Shown here piece by piece: positions 25,521 through 34,251 of a DNA stretch of 64,000 nucleotides. The translations under genes and the position numbers were made by a program. This DNA comes from Levilactobacillus wangkuiensis (lineage in GTDB: Bacteria > Bacillota > Bacilli > Lactobacillales > Lactobacillaceae): assembly GCF_016861605.1 (NCBI RefSeq), contig NZ_BOLM01000004.1, forward strand, positions 186,001-250,000. The letters run 5' to 3'. Position 1 is the stretch's first letter. Each line of letters starts with the position of its first letter. The notes beneath the pieces are model-generated. The model did no database searches and had not been told where the DNA came from. It saw only the letters and a list, made by a program, of their open reading frames with translations.

Positions 25521-26144
25521 ATGCAAATCTTTGATGTCACCGATGAGCGCTTTCGCCCATACGGCCGAATCGTTCACGCTGGTGACCTGGATGAACTGCT
25601 CACCAACCTCGCTGCCGTTCCCTATCCTGCTGAAAAGATGAAGGCCGTGGCCAACAAGACCTCCCTCGCCGATACCAAAGCGGCCCACCGGTTAGAGCAA
25701 ACCTTCTTCGGTGGCCTGCCGACCGAGACCGGCTACTGCATCGGGCACAATCACCTTCTGAACGGTCTCGAATTCCACAGCAGTTCTGAAATTAATCTCG
25801 CCGCCACCGACCTGGTCCTGCTGTTGGGCAAACGCCAGGACATTCATGACGACCTGACCTACGACACCGACCAGCTGGCAGCCTTCCTGATTCCTAAAGG
25901 CACGGCCATCGAGATCTACGCCACCACCCTGCACGGTGTGCCCTGTGAGGCGCCCGGCCAGGATGGCTTCCGTTGGCTGGTTATGTTACCAGCCGGCACC
26001 AACCGCGACCTGGAATTTTCCGTCAACCATGACGACCCCCTGAATCGGCTTCTCTTCAAGACCAACACGTGGCTGATTGCCCACCCGGACGCGTCCATGG
26101 ATGGCGCCTTCGTGGGTCTCGTCGGCGAGAATCGACGCGTTTAA
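25521..26144 (+). CDS. DUF4867 family protein
   Basis: 207-aa cytosolic cupin-like protein. The stretch TGYCIGHNHLLNGLEFHSSSE has paired His/Glu residues that look metal-binding, with LVLLLGKRQDI and LIPKGTAIEIYATTLHGVPC after. Fits DUF4867, found in carbohydrate loci of Firmicutes, with no proven function; some relatives are described as ureidoglycolate-hydrolase-like or sugar isomerase-like. Start 25521 has GGAAGGA upstream. This is the first gene right of the defence island, and codon usage returns to GC-rich. The gap 25273-25520 shows no gene. Confidence 0.72.
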   Translation: MQIFDVTDERFRPYGRIVHAGDLDELLTNLAAVPYPAEKMKAVANKTSLADTKAAHRLEQTFFGGLPTETGYCIGHNHLLNGLEFHSSSEINLAATDLVLLLGKRQDIHDDLTYDTDQLAAFLIPKGTAIEIYATTLHGVPCEAPGQDGFRWLVMLPAGTNRDLEFSVNHDDPLNRLLFKTNTWLIAHPDASMDGAFVGLVGENRRV

Positions 26145-26160
26145 TCCAAATTTCTCAATA

Positions 26161-26200
26161 AAAAATCGTGAACTGAATGCATCCCAGTCCACGATTTTTT
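26161..26200. terminator. Bidirectional terminator
   Basis: AAAAATCGTG..ACTG pairs with CAGTCCACGATTTTTT between convergent genes. Confidence 0.85.
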
Positions 26201-26221
26201 CTATCTCCATTTATCAAAATT

Positions 26222-26869
26222 CTAATTCAACGTTCCTTCAATCGTCGCCACATCGCCCTGCCCGTCGCGTTCCACGATGGCCGTGATGGCCGCGGTAATC
26301 CCCCGAACGTCATCCGCCAAGGACAACGACGGTTGGCCTGGCCTAGTCGTCACTTGACTGGGGAGAAACGGAATGTGCATGAAACCCGCCCGCAACTGCG
26401 GAAATTCCGTGGCGCGCAGGTACTGGACCTGGTACATGATGTGGTTGCAGACGTAGGTCCCCGCCGTGGTCGACACGCTACTCGGCAGCCCCGCCGCCCG
26501 AATGGCCCGGGCCATCGCCTTGACCGGCAGTTGGGTGAAGTACGCCGCGGCCCCGGCCGCCTGAATTGGCTGATCAATCGGCTGTTGTCCAGCATTGTCC
26601 GGAATCCGCCCGTCATCCAGATTGATGGCGACCCGCTCCGGCGTCAAGGCCGCGCGCCCACCGGCCTGGCCAATATTTAACACGACATCTGGTTGTTCCG
26701 TCAAAATGGCCTGCCGCACCACCGTCGCGCATTTGCCAAACACCGTGGGAATCTCCAGCTTCACGATTGCCGCGCCCGCAATCTCATCCGGTAGCTGCTT
26801 GACCGCAGCAATCGCTGGATTCATGGGCTCGCCGCCAAATGGATCAAATCCTGTGACTAAAATTTTCAT
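26222..26869 (-). CDS. pcp: Pyrrolidone-carboxylate peptidase
   Basis: 215-aa cysteine peptidase that removes N-terminal pyroglutamate from peptides. The triad is visible: Glu78 in LTPERVAIN, Cys141 in [11 protein letters not shown] and His165 in GFMHIPFLP. The N-terminal [16 protein letters not shown] is the family signature. AAGGAGG lies 8 nt before the ATG. Cytosolic and monocistronic; fits the proteolytic lifestyle of lactobacilli. Confidence 0.95.
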   Translation of the reverse strand: MKILVTGFDPFGGEPMNPAIAAVKQLPDEIAGAAIVKLEIPTVFGKCATVVRQAILTEQPDVVLNIGQAGGRAALTPERVAINLDDGRIPDNAGQQPIDQPIQAAGAAAYFTQLPVKAMARAIRAAGLPSSVSTTAGTYVCNHIMYQVQYLRATEFPQLRAGFMHIPFLPSQVTTRPGQPSLSLADDVRGITAAITAIVERDGQGDVATIEGTLN

Positions 26870-26935
26870 CTAGTTGGCCTCCTTATTATGAGTATTTGAT
26901 GAGAATTATACGCCAGTTCAGCCAAAATTGTGTAA

Positions 26936-26977
26936 AAAACTCAGGCAACCGACACAATGTCCGGCTACCTGAGTTTT
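26936..26977 (-). terminator. Terminator of the alpha-galactosidase gene
   Basis: On the minus strand AAAACTCAGG and CCTGAGTTTT are perfect arms, with internal CCGG pairing. Confidence 0.8.
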
Positions 26978-26984
26978 AATTGTC

Positions 26985-29204
26985 TTATTTCACAGCGTCA
27001 ATCACAAACAACCGTGAGCTAAAGTCCGCCGACTCCTCGACACCCTCGGTTGAAGCCAAAAGATGCGGAATGAACAGCCCAGCGTGCATCAGCTCATCGC
27101 CGTAGTATACGTGCTGGTCACCAGCCACCCGATACTGTTGGTCGGGCACCAGTCCCCGCAGGTACAGGCGGTTATAGGCTGGGTTCGGCCGGTTTAAAAT
27201 TTGGTAGCGCGCCGCAATGGCGTGTTGGCCGTCGGAACTGACGACCGCCCAGCTGCCCACGTTGCCATCCCCGGTAAAGGGATTGTCGATCCGGTAGAAC
27301 GTGCCTTGCTGGAACAACTCGCGGTGTTGCTTGTAGAACGCCACCTGTTCCTTAATGGCCGCCTTCTCCGCTGGCGAACATTTTGTCACGTCCAGCTCGT
27401 ACCCCAGGTCGCCAAAGTAGGCCACGGCCGCCCGCGTTTCAATCGAGGTGATTCGCCCAGTCTGGTCGTTTGGTACGGCCGAGACGTGCGCGCCCATCAT
27501 CGCTTGCGGGTACCCGTATGAGGTGCCGTACTGAATCCGCAGTCGCTCGATGGCATCGGTATCGTCGCTGGTCCAGGCTTGGGGCGCGTAGGCCATCATG
27601 CCCAGGTCGAACCGGCCACCACCGGAGGCACAAGATTCGAACAGGACTTCTGGATAGTCCGTGGTCAACCGCGCGTACAGCCGGTAAACGCCCAGCATGT
27701 AGCGGTGCGTGAATTCCAGTTGCTGGTAGGCCGTCAGCGTGGCGCTGTAGGCTTCCGTGATGTTCCGGTTCATATCCCACTTGATGTAATCCAAATGGGC
27801 CTCCACAATCAATTTACTAATTTTGCCATACAAGTAATCGACCACGTCCGGGTTGGCCATGTCGAGCACAAATTGGTTCCGTCCCGGCGTCTTTTCCCGG
27901 TGCGGCGCCACGACCAGCCATTCGGGATGAGCCCGGTACAGGTCACTATCGACCGAAATCATTTCCGGTTCGAACCATAAGCCAAACTTGAGGTCCATGC
28001 CATGGATCTGTTCGGCCAGGTGGGCAATGCCGTTCGGCAACTTGGCGGCGTAAACGTCCCAGTCCCCTAACGACGTGGTGTCGTCGTCCCGGTGGCCGAA
28101 CCAACCGTCATCGAGAACAAACATTTCAATTCCCAATGCCTTAGCATCGCTGGCAATCGCCGTCAGCTTAGCTTCATCGAAGTTAAAGTAGGTGCCTTCC
28201 CAGTTATTGATCAACACGGGACGGGGTTCTTGCGCAAACCGCGGATTGACCAGGTGATGCTGGTAGAAGGTCCCCATCTGCTGGCTCAGTTGATTCAGGC
28301 CGGCCGACGTGTAACTCAGGATGGCTTCCGGCGTTTGGAAACTGCTTCCCGCCGTCAGATGCCAGCCAAATTCCGTCGGGTTGATACCGGTCAAAACCCG
28401 AGCGGCCCCGTAGGAATCCACCTCAATTTGATCCAAGAAGTTCCCGGAGTAGACCAGGTTCAGGCCAATCGCTGACCCCTGATCTTCGGTCGTTTCGGGT
28501 CGTGCCAAGGCGATGAAGGGGTTCTGTTGCGGACTGGATGCGCCCCGCAGGCTACCAATGCTCTGGGTGCCGCTATGTAACGGCGACCGCACCAGATGGC
28601 GCTCCCGGGCCCAGCTCCCAGAGAACTGGAGCAAGTCGTACTTGGCATCCGGTAGGTCCAGCTGCAGGCTCAGGGCGCGGTCCAGCATCACCGTCTGCTC
28701 GCCCTGATTGTCGAATTTAGCACTCCGCACAATCACGTCTTGGTTGGGGAATACGGCGTAGCTCAGCGTCAGCGTGACGCCATTGACCGCATCCTTCAGG
28801 GTCACCAGCAACGTTTGGGCGCCGTCTTCCGAATCATCAAAGGTCGCTGGCAAATCAACTAGTCGCTGCTTACCATCAATAATTTCATAATCCTGATACT
28901 GAAATTCACTGATACGGCTGCCATCCGGTCCGGTAATCTGAAACGCCGGGTCCCGATAATCGCCCTTACCCAGGCTAGCAAATTCCTGCTTCAGCGTTTC
29001 CGGTTGAAAATCTGGTTTATCCAACCGCCAGGCCGGCGCGGCCCCGTGAACCTCGCGGACCATCAGCTCAGGATAAGCGGCTTGGTCGTGGATGCGTGGG
29101 CCGTAGTACAGTTGACCCAACTCCCCATTTTCCATCACATGAAAAACATAACTACTGTGGGCCGTTTGCAGGTGAAATTGGTGCTGGTTAACTAAGATTG
29201 ACAT
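26985..29204 (-). CDS. melA: Alpha-galactosidase, glycoside hydrolase family 36
   Basis: 739-aa cytosolic enzyme releasing alpha-linked galactose from melibiose and raffinose-type sugars. Family features: beta-sandwich N-domain, ending before VLDDGWFG, LKFGLWFEPEMI, nucleophile Asp in YIKWDMNRN, FESCASGGGRFDLG, and acid/base Asp in WTSDDTDAIER. Full length for GH36. Start 29204 has GGGAG 7 nt upstream; the extension to 29303 runs through the promoter. A perfect cre site sits in the promoter. It is divergent from a PucR-type regulator. Confidence 0.94.
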   Translation of the reverse strand: MSILVNQHQFHLQTAHSSYVFHVMENGELGQLYYGPRIHDQAAYPELMVREVHGAAPAWRLDKPDFQPETLKQEFASLGKGDYRDPAFQITGPDGSRISEFQYQDYEIIDGKQRLVDLPATFDDSEDGAQTLLVTLKDAVNGVTLTLSYAVFPNQDVIVRSAKFDNQGEQTVMLDRALSLQLDLPDAKYDLLQFSGSWARERHLVRSPLHSGTQSIGSLRGASSPQQNPFIALARPETTEDQGSAIGLNLVYSGNFLDQIEVDSYGAARVLTGINPTEFGWHLTAGSSFQTPEAILSYTSAGLNQLSQQMGTFYQHHLVNPRFAQEPRPVLINNWEGTYFNFDEAKLTAIASDAKALGIEMFVLDDGWFGHRDDDTTSLGDWDVYAAKLPNGIAHLAEQIHGMDLKFGLWFEPEMISVDSDLYRAHPEWLVVAPHREKTPGRNQFVLDMANPDVVDYLYGKISKLIVEAHLDYIKWDMNRNITEAYSATLTAYQQLEFTHRYMLGVYRLYARLTTDYPEVLFESCASGGGRFDLGMMAYAPQAWTSDDTDAIERLRIQYGTSYGYPQAMMGAHVSAVPNDQTGRITSIETRAAVAYFGDLGYELDVTKCSPAEKAAIKEQVAFYKQHRELFQQGTFYRIDNPFTGDGNVGSWAVVSSDGQHAIAARYQILNRPNPAYNRLYLRGLVPDQQYRVAGDQHVYYGDELMHAGLFIPHLLASTEGVEESADFSSRLFVIDAVK

Positions 29205-29246
29205 AATTGTGCTCCCTTCAATTGTTTTAACCTCTGTACATATCGT

Positions 29247-29275
29247 AGCATATTTTGTAAGCGTTAACATCCCAA
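29247..29275 (-). promoter_or_regulatory. Alpha-galactosidase promoter with cre
   Basis: On the minus strand: TTGGGA (29275-29270), 17-nt spacer, TATGCT (29252-29247). The spacer holds TGTAAGCGTTAACA (plus strand, 29256-29269), matching the cre consensus at every defined position, so CcpA should block this promoter on glucose. Confidence 0.72.
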
Positions 29276-29494
29276 ACCGAACAACGCCTGAGTGACCCAA
29301 CAATGACCACCGTCGTTCAGAAATCGGTCCGGTTCCCGCTAGCCAGCGTCGTATCAGTGGACAAGTTGCCCACTAAATGCTAAGCTATTTTTCAGCGAAT
29401 TGTGGCGATAACGCTGTTATATCAAGCATTCAGCGGTAACCGTGACCACTCGAAGATAAACGTAATAGGCGCTTTGCACACCGGAGGAATAATT

Positions 29495-30514
29495 TTGACA
29501 AACGAAACATTTTTACTGAACGCCATTCAATGTGCCTCACTAGACCAACTCATGGGTTTGATTGGGACTTACTTAGAACAACCCGTCTCCATTGCGGACC
29601 AATCCGGCACGATCATTAGCCAGAGTCCGGCCGCAATCACCCAACCTGATCAGCCACACACCCGGACCCTGTTAGATTCCCAAGCCCTACATCCCTGGTA
29701 CCTGGTCCGGTCGCAAGCTCAAGTCATCCCCGCAGACCAACTGCAGCTTGTCTTGCGGGTCATCAACAGCTTCACCGACCGGTACGCACTCAATCCCAAT
29801 CACCGTGAGGTCAACGCGGTGCTGGCACAGCTCTTACAGTCGCCCGCCCAAACGGATACGCATCTGCTCCGGTCACTGATCACCGACAAAATTGTCTGCG
29901 TCACGGTGGCCGCCGAACCGGGAACCGCCAAGCCGGCCGAGCTGGTGACCGCCCTACAGACTTTAGCGGCGCCACTGCCCCTGACCGAAACGCCAGCCGG
30001 CTTGGTCCTGCTCCTGTCAGCCAGTCATCTGCCCCAAACCCAGGCCGTTTTGACCAAGCTGGGCAAACAGACCCATCACGTTTTCTTCATTTCCGAGCCC
30101 TACGAAGATGTGGCCCAGACGCCAGAATTTCTCAGCATCTGTCGCCAGGCCGAACAGATTGCGCGGCGCTTAGGGACGGTCACGGTGCTCAACCCCACGC
30201 AAAAGTACAACATCTACATTATTTTGGACCACGTGGATAACGGCGCTCTCTTGAAAAATACCATGTGCACGCAGCTACTCACGTTACGGCACTACGACGA
30301 GGCCCACCACGCCGCGCTTTTCCACACGCTGGCCGTCTATTTGGAAAACGACTGCCACGTCACCAAGACCGCGGCCAAGCTCGACTTACACCGCAACAGC
30401 CTGGGCAAGCGACTCACCAAGATTCAAGCCCTGATTGACATCGACTTTGACAATCCCGACCGGACCTTTGGCATGCGTCTCAGCTACCGGCTGTTCAATT
30501 ACCTCGCACTCTAA
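29495..30514 (+). CDS. PucR/CdaR-type transcriptional regulator
   Basis: 339 aa. The N-terminal half looks like a sensory domain (YLEQPVSIADQSGTIISQSP). The C-terminal helix-turn-helix is the PucR type: CHVTKTAAKLDLHRNSLGKRLTKIQ, then a final FGMRLSYRLFNYL. Start is the TTG at 29495, because GGAGG is 7 nt upstream; the longer frame to 29402 has no such site. Divergent from alpha-galactosidase, so it probably controls this sugar locus (inference). Confidence 0.8.
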   Translation: MTNETFLLNAIQCASLDQLMGLIGTYLEQPVSIADQSGTIISQSPAAITQPDQPHTRTLLDSQALHPWYLVRSQAQVIPADQLQLVLRVINSFTDRYALNPNHREVNAVLAQLLQSPAQTDTHLLRSLITDKIVCVTVAAEPGTAKPAELVTALQTLAAPLPLTETPAGLVLLLSASHLPQTQAVLTKLGKQTHHVFFISEPYEDVAQTPEFLSICRQAEQIARRLGTVTVLNPTQKYNIYIILDHVDNGALLKNTMCTQLLTLRHYDEAHHAALFHTLAVYLENDCHVTKTAAKLDLHRNSLGKRLTKIQALIDIDFDNPDRTFGMRLSYRLFNYLAL

Positions 30515-30534
30515 TCACGAAAGGAACCTGACTC

Positions 30535-30849
30535 ATGGCATTAACGCAACTTAACTTGGGGAGCGAACTGGGCCTAGAGGTGCTCCACCAACGCTGGTAC
30601 GCCTTGATTCTGTACCAACTTGACCCCGCTCCCACGGATTTCATGGAACTTCGTCGGACCGTCCGCGGCATTTCCACGTTCAACCTCTTGCTCCGGCTGA
30701 AAAAACTGACCGAGCTGGGCCTGATTGAAACCATCCCCGAGGACGACTACAGTTACCGGCTGACTACTGACGGCGCCACGTTTCACGCGATTTTGACGAC
30801 GCTGGAGGATTGGGGCAATCTGCAGCTGACGCGGGAACTTTCTCGCTAA
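30535..30849 (+). CDS. HxlR-like winged-helix regulator
   Basis: 104-aa winged-helix protein. LGLEVLHQRWYALILYQL at the N-terminus, FMELRRTVRGISTFNLLLRLKKLTELGLIE as recognition helix and wing, and a final LTTLEDWGN. It lacks the conserved redox Cys of many HxlR proteins. It starts 20 nt after the PucR gene, likely one transcript, with GAAAGGA upstream. Confidence 0.78.
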   Translation: MALTQLNLGSELGLEVLHQRWYALILYQLDPAPTDFMELRRTVRGISTFNLLLRLKKLTELGLIETIPEDDYSYRLTTDGATFHAILTTLEDWGNLQLTRELSR

Positions 30850-30880
30850 ATTCCAGTTCAACATCCCATTTGAATACGCC

Positions 30881-30917
30881 AAAAGCGGTTGGTAAATCAC
30901 ATGCCAACCGCTTTTTT
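30881..30917. terminator. Bidirectional terminator
   Basis: AAAAGCGGTTGG and CCAACCGCTTTTTT are perfect arms between converging genes. Confidence 0.88.
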
Positions 30918-30927
30918 GACGTCATTT

Positions 30928-32364
30928 TTACTTGTCACTCTCGTCCTTGTTCCAAGTCTTTTCCAGTTCATTCACAATTTCCGCATGCTTTTCTTCAGTA
31001 ATCTTGACCTTCTTCAGGAAGATGAACGTCCCAATCAGCACGGCAATCGCTGGTCCGACCACCATGATCAGCTTAAAGGTCATGACGTTGCTGGCGGTAA
31101 TGTCGGTCACTTTGGCATTTCCAGACATCCCGGCAAGCACGGCCGTCATCCCGGTAATCCCAGTAACCACGGCGCCGGCACACTTATCAATCAGCGGACG
31201 CACGGAGAGAACCAGTGATTCGTCCCGGTGCCCCAACTTCAGTTGCCCGTATTCCACGATATCGGTGAAAGTCATCAGCACAACCAGGAAGATCAACGGT
31301 TGTGGCAGGTTAAACAGCGCACCCGCTAAGATAACCAGCCAAACGTTCTTGTCGGCAAAGGAGAACAGCGCCAACGCCACTAAGAGAATCACGATACATG
31401 AGACAAACACGTTCCGCCGCTTAAATTTCTTGGCTAAGGCTGGGAACATGGAAACGGCCAACAGACCGATCACCATGTTGGCCATCCCCAGAATGGAGAA
31501 CATGGCCGCGTGACCCAGCACGTAGGTGAAGTAGTACAGCATCAGGGAATTGGTCAGGTAAGCGCCCATCCCGTAGAGTAGGTAGGCAAAGGATAACCAC
31601 ATCAATTGATCATTGTGGACTAACACACCGAGCACTTGCTTGAAGCCAGTTTCTTCCTTGTTTTCCCGCAGTGGTGATTCCACTTCACGGGTCCCAAAGC
31701 CAATAGAAAGCGCTCCCAAAATTGCGATAATGGCAGCAATGGCGGCATAGATAAACCACCCACGGGAGTCCCCGGTTCCCCCTTCATTACTCTTAGAGAA
31801 GAAGAGGATGACCGGAATAATGGTCACGGTCACGATGGTCCCACCTAAGGTTGAGCCAATCCGCGCAATGGTCGCGGTCTTTTCCCGTTCCAGGGAATCG
31901 AAGGACAGTGCGGGTAACATGGACCACAGACCGATATCTTTGAATGAGAAGAAGATATCCATGATGATGTAAATAAAGGTAAAGACAAACAGGTACATGA
32001 ATGGACTTTCCGTCAGACCCCAGAGGTTACTGAACAGAAGCATCATGCAGACCCCGGAAATCAAGGTCCCAATGATCACCCATGGCTTGAACTTTCCCCA
32101 TTTGGTATTCGTCTTATCAATCGTGTTCCCAATGAAGGGGTCGATGAACAGTTCGGCGATCCGCAGAACAAAGATGATGGTCGTCATAATCCCGATCATC
32201 CGGTTGTTGGCGGCGGTATCACTGCCGTTGAACAAGTGATTGGTCACGAACATAATAAAATAGCTATTCATGACTTGATTAAATAAATCGTGACCAAAGG
32301 CCCCAAAGGCATACGTGGTTCGCGTTAAAATTTTATTTTGGTTGACGTTTTGTTCCATTTCCAT
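30928..32364 (-). CDS. GPH-family (glycoside-pentoside-hexuronide) sugar transporter
   Basis: 478-aa cation:sugar symporter with about 12 helices. N-terminal TYAFGAFGHDLFNQVMNSYFIMFVT and DPFIGNTIDKTNTKWGKFKPW are the GPH signatures. There is no C-terminal IIA-like domain, so it resembles XylP-type rather than LacS/RafP-type carriers. It lies 27 nt after the GH31 glycosidase and is probably in the same operon, so it likely imports that enzyme's substrate. Confidence 0.9.
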   Translation of the reverse strand: MEMEQNVNQNKILTRTTYAFGAFGHDLFNQVMNSYFIMFVTNHLFNGSDTAANNRMIGIMTTIIFVLRIAELFIDPFIGNTIDKTNTKWGKFKPWVIIGTLISGVCMMLLFSNLWGLTESPFMYLFVFTFIYIIMDIFFSFKDIGLWSMLPALSFDSLEREKTATIARIGSTLGGTIVTVTIIPVILFFSKSNEGGTGDSRGWFIYAAIAAIIAILGALSIGFGTREVESPLRENKEETGFKQVLGVLVHNDQLMWLSFAYLLYGMGAYLTNSLMLYYFTYVLGHAAMFSILGMANMVIGLLAVSMFPALAKKFKRRNVFVSCIVILLVALALFSFADKNVWLVILAGALFNLPQPLIFLVVLMTFTDIVEYGQLKLGHRDESLVLSVRPLIDKCAGAVVTGITGMTAVLAGMSGNAKVTDITASNVMTFKLIMVVGPAIAVLIGTFIFLKKVKITEEKHAEIVNELEKTWNKDESDK

Positions 32365-32391
32365 GCTTTCATCCTCGATTCTATCAATTAA

Positions 32392-33951
32392 TTACAGACG
32401 CCGATAAGCGGGTAAACTACGCAATGTTACAGGCAGGTCCACTTCAGCCGGACCGGTGATGGTTGCGGCGGTCTCGTCCGTCACGGACTGCCACTGCCCT
32501 GCTGGGAAATACACGGACTTGGTCGTCGCGTGGGCTTCCAAGACTGGCGCTACCAGTAAGGCCGGGCCAAGCTTAAATTGGGTCTTCAGGTAAGCTTGGG
32601 GCGTCTCTGGATGGTCATAGGCCATCGTTTGCACAATAGGTTCCCCTGTCTTAGCGGCGTGTTCCGCTAATTTAATAATGGTGGGTGCGAATTGCTGATG
32701 CAGGTCAGCCGTTTGCCGACAAATGTCTAGGTGCTCCTGATCTAAGACCCGCCACGGTGCCAGGGAGAATTGCATCATTGGCATCAACGCGGAGCACTGT
32801 GCCGAGCGCACGATGAGCTCTTGGTCGAAGGTCTCGAGGGATTTCAGACTGCCAATCTCCCCGCCACCGATCATGTCCGGACAACTGAAGTAATACCCCA
32901 TCAGCCCTTGTGCAATGGTATCCGGAATCAATTCGGACAACCCCTGCTCGCCCCAGGCGAATTGCTTATCCTGTAAGCGGTTTACCAGCGGTGCGCCTTG
33001 ATTCTTGTAGAGGGCCCGGAATTCATTGTAAGGGAATTCCTTGCCAAACTTGCCCCACAACTCAGTCTGCTGGACCGGGGATAAATTCATGTGGGACACG
33101 TCATCGTCCCGGTAGAAGTAGCTATCGCCGGCATCTAATTTGAACCCGTCCACCCCAGTGGTTTCCTGGAGATTTTGCAGCGTTTCCTTGAACCACTGAT
33201 AGGTGGCCGGATTGCTGAGATCCAAGATGGCGCTGTAGCCGTTCCACCATTCGCGAACGACCGGCTTGCCATCTGGGCGTTTCAACAGCATATCCCGGTC
33301 CCGTAAGTCGCGGAACTCTGGTGAATCTGGGCTGACAAATGGGCAGGCCCAGACCATCACTTTAAAACCCAAAGTATGTAGCTCCTGAATCATTGCCGGG
33401 GCATCCGGGAACTTACGCGCCGAGAATTCCCACCGACCATAGTAATCCGCCCACAAATCATCGATCATGATGATGCCGGCCGGAAAGCCATTAGCCACAA
33501 TGCTGTGTGCATAAGCTAAGATGTCGGTCTGGTTCTGCTGGTACAACAGCTCCATCCAGGTATTCCACTGGGGAAGCTCGAAGAACTCTTGTGGTGGCAG
33601 ACTGCCTAACTCAAACGTATGCTGAGCCAGCCACTGCTGTGACCCCTTGAGACCGTCATTGCCCGCAACTAATTTGACATGGTCCTGCGTGACAACGCTC
33701 AAGCGGTCCCCACTAACTGTCAGTGAAAATGGCGTCTGACTGGTCAAGACGCGACCCTTGGACGAAACGAAGGCTGGCGCCACCTGATTGTACGTTTCCA
33801 GGTGGAACAGGTCTAACTTGTACGAACTCCCTTTGGTCAAGGGATACTGTGAGCCAGCAAAAATGTCGCCCCCATACCACTCCTCTCCGGTTAAAATTTC
33901 AATTTGAAGTGGTTGCTTTAGGTTGGTCGTTAATTCGTTGACAGTGATCAT
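32392..33951 (-). CDS. Glycoside hydrolase family 31 enzyme
   Basis: 519 aa. The catalytic barrel shows IIMIDDLWADYYGRWEF, nucleophile Asp in DGFKLDAGDSYFY, and downstream substrate-site segments. It is shorter than XylQ-type alpha-xylosidases (about 750 aa) and lacks their C-terminal domains. The KLDAGD motif is closer to the MYORG-like subgroup, a member of which acts on alpha-galactosides (family knowledge). With a GH36 alpha-galactosidase nearby, an alpha-galactoside substrate is plausible (inference). ATG 33951 has AAAGGA 8 nt upstream. Confidence 0.85.
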   Translation of the reverse strand: MITVNELTTNLKQPLQIEILTGEEWYGGDIFAGSQYPLTKGSSYKLDLFHLETYNQVAPAFVSSKGRVLTSQTPFSLTVSGDRLSVVTQDHVKLVAGNDGLKGSQQWLAQHTFELGSLPPQEFFELPQWNTWMELLYQQNQTDILAYAHSIVANGFPAGIIMIDDLWADYYGRWEFSARKFPDAPAMIQELHTLGFKVMVWACPFVSPDSPEFRDLRDRDMLLKRPDGKPVVREWWNGYSAILDLSNPATYQWFKETLQNLQETTGVDGFKLDAGDSYFYRDDDVSHMNLSPVQQTELWGKFGKEFPYNEFRALYKNQGAPLVNRLQDKQFAWGEQGLSELIPDTIAQGLMGYYFSCPDMIGGGEIGSLKSLETFDQELIVRSAQCSALMPMMQFSLAPWRVLDQEHLDICRQTADLHQQFAPTIIKLAEHAAKTGEPIVQTMAYDHPETPQAYLKTQFKLGPALLVAPVLEAHATTKSVYFPAGQWQSVTDETAATITGPAEVDLPVTLRSLPAYRRL

Positions 33952-34251
33952 CACAAAATTCCTTTCCAATGCTAATTTTTAAAACCCGACTCCGCACACA
34001 TCATATCGAATGAACAGGCAAAATAACAGTAAAGTGAATCGCTTTCATTTGACCCCCTAAGACATCCCCACCCCTAATTAGTTAAATCACTTACTTTACC
34101 GGTCTAAAACGAACGCTATGTATTGATTTCGTATGCTTTCTGTATCATTTTCATTAACCCTACTGACTTTGTAAACTAGGTCGGTTATGATGAAAACGTA
34201 CCTGAAAATTGAAAATGACTCGACACGTTCAAGATGAAAGGCGGAATTTTC

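Noticed and set aside
32392-33951. Isoprimeverose alpha-xylosidase XylQ
   Set aside because: The protein is about 230 residues shorter and the nucleophile motif differs; left as GH31.
34033-34046. A cre site upstream of the GH31 gene (AATCGCTTTCA)
   Set aside because: It is one base short of the 14-nt consensus; mentioned only as cre-like.
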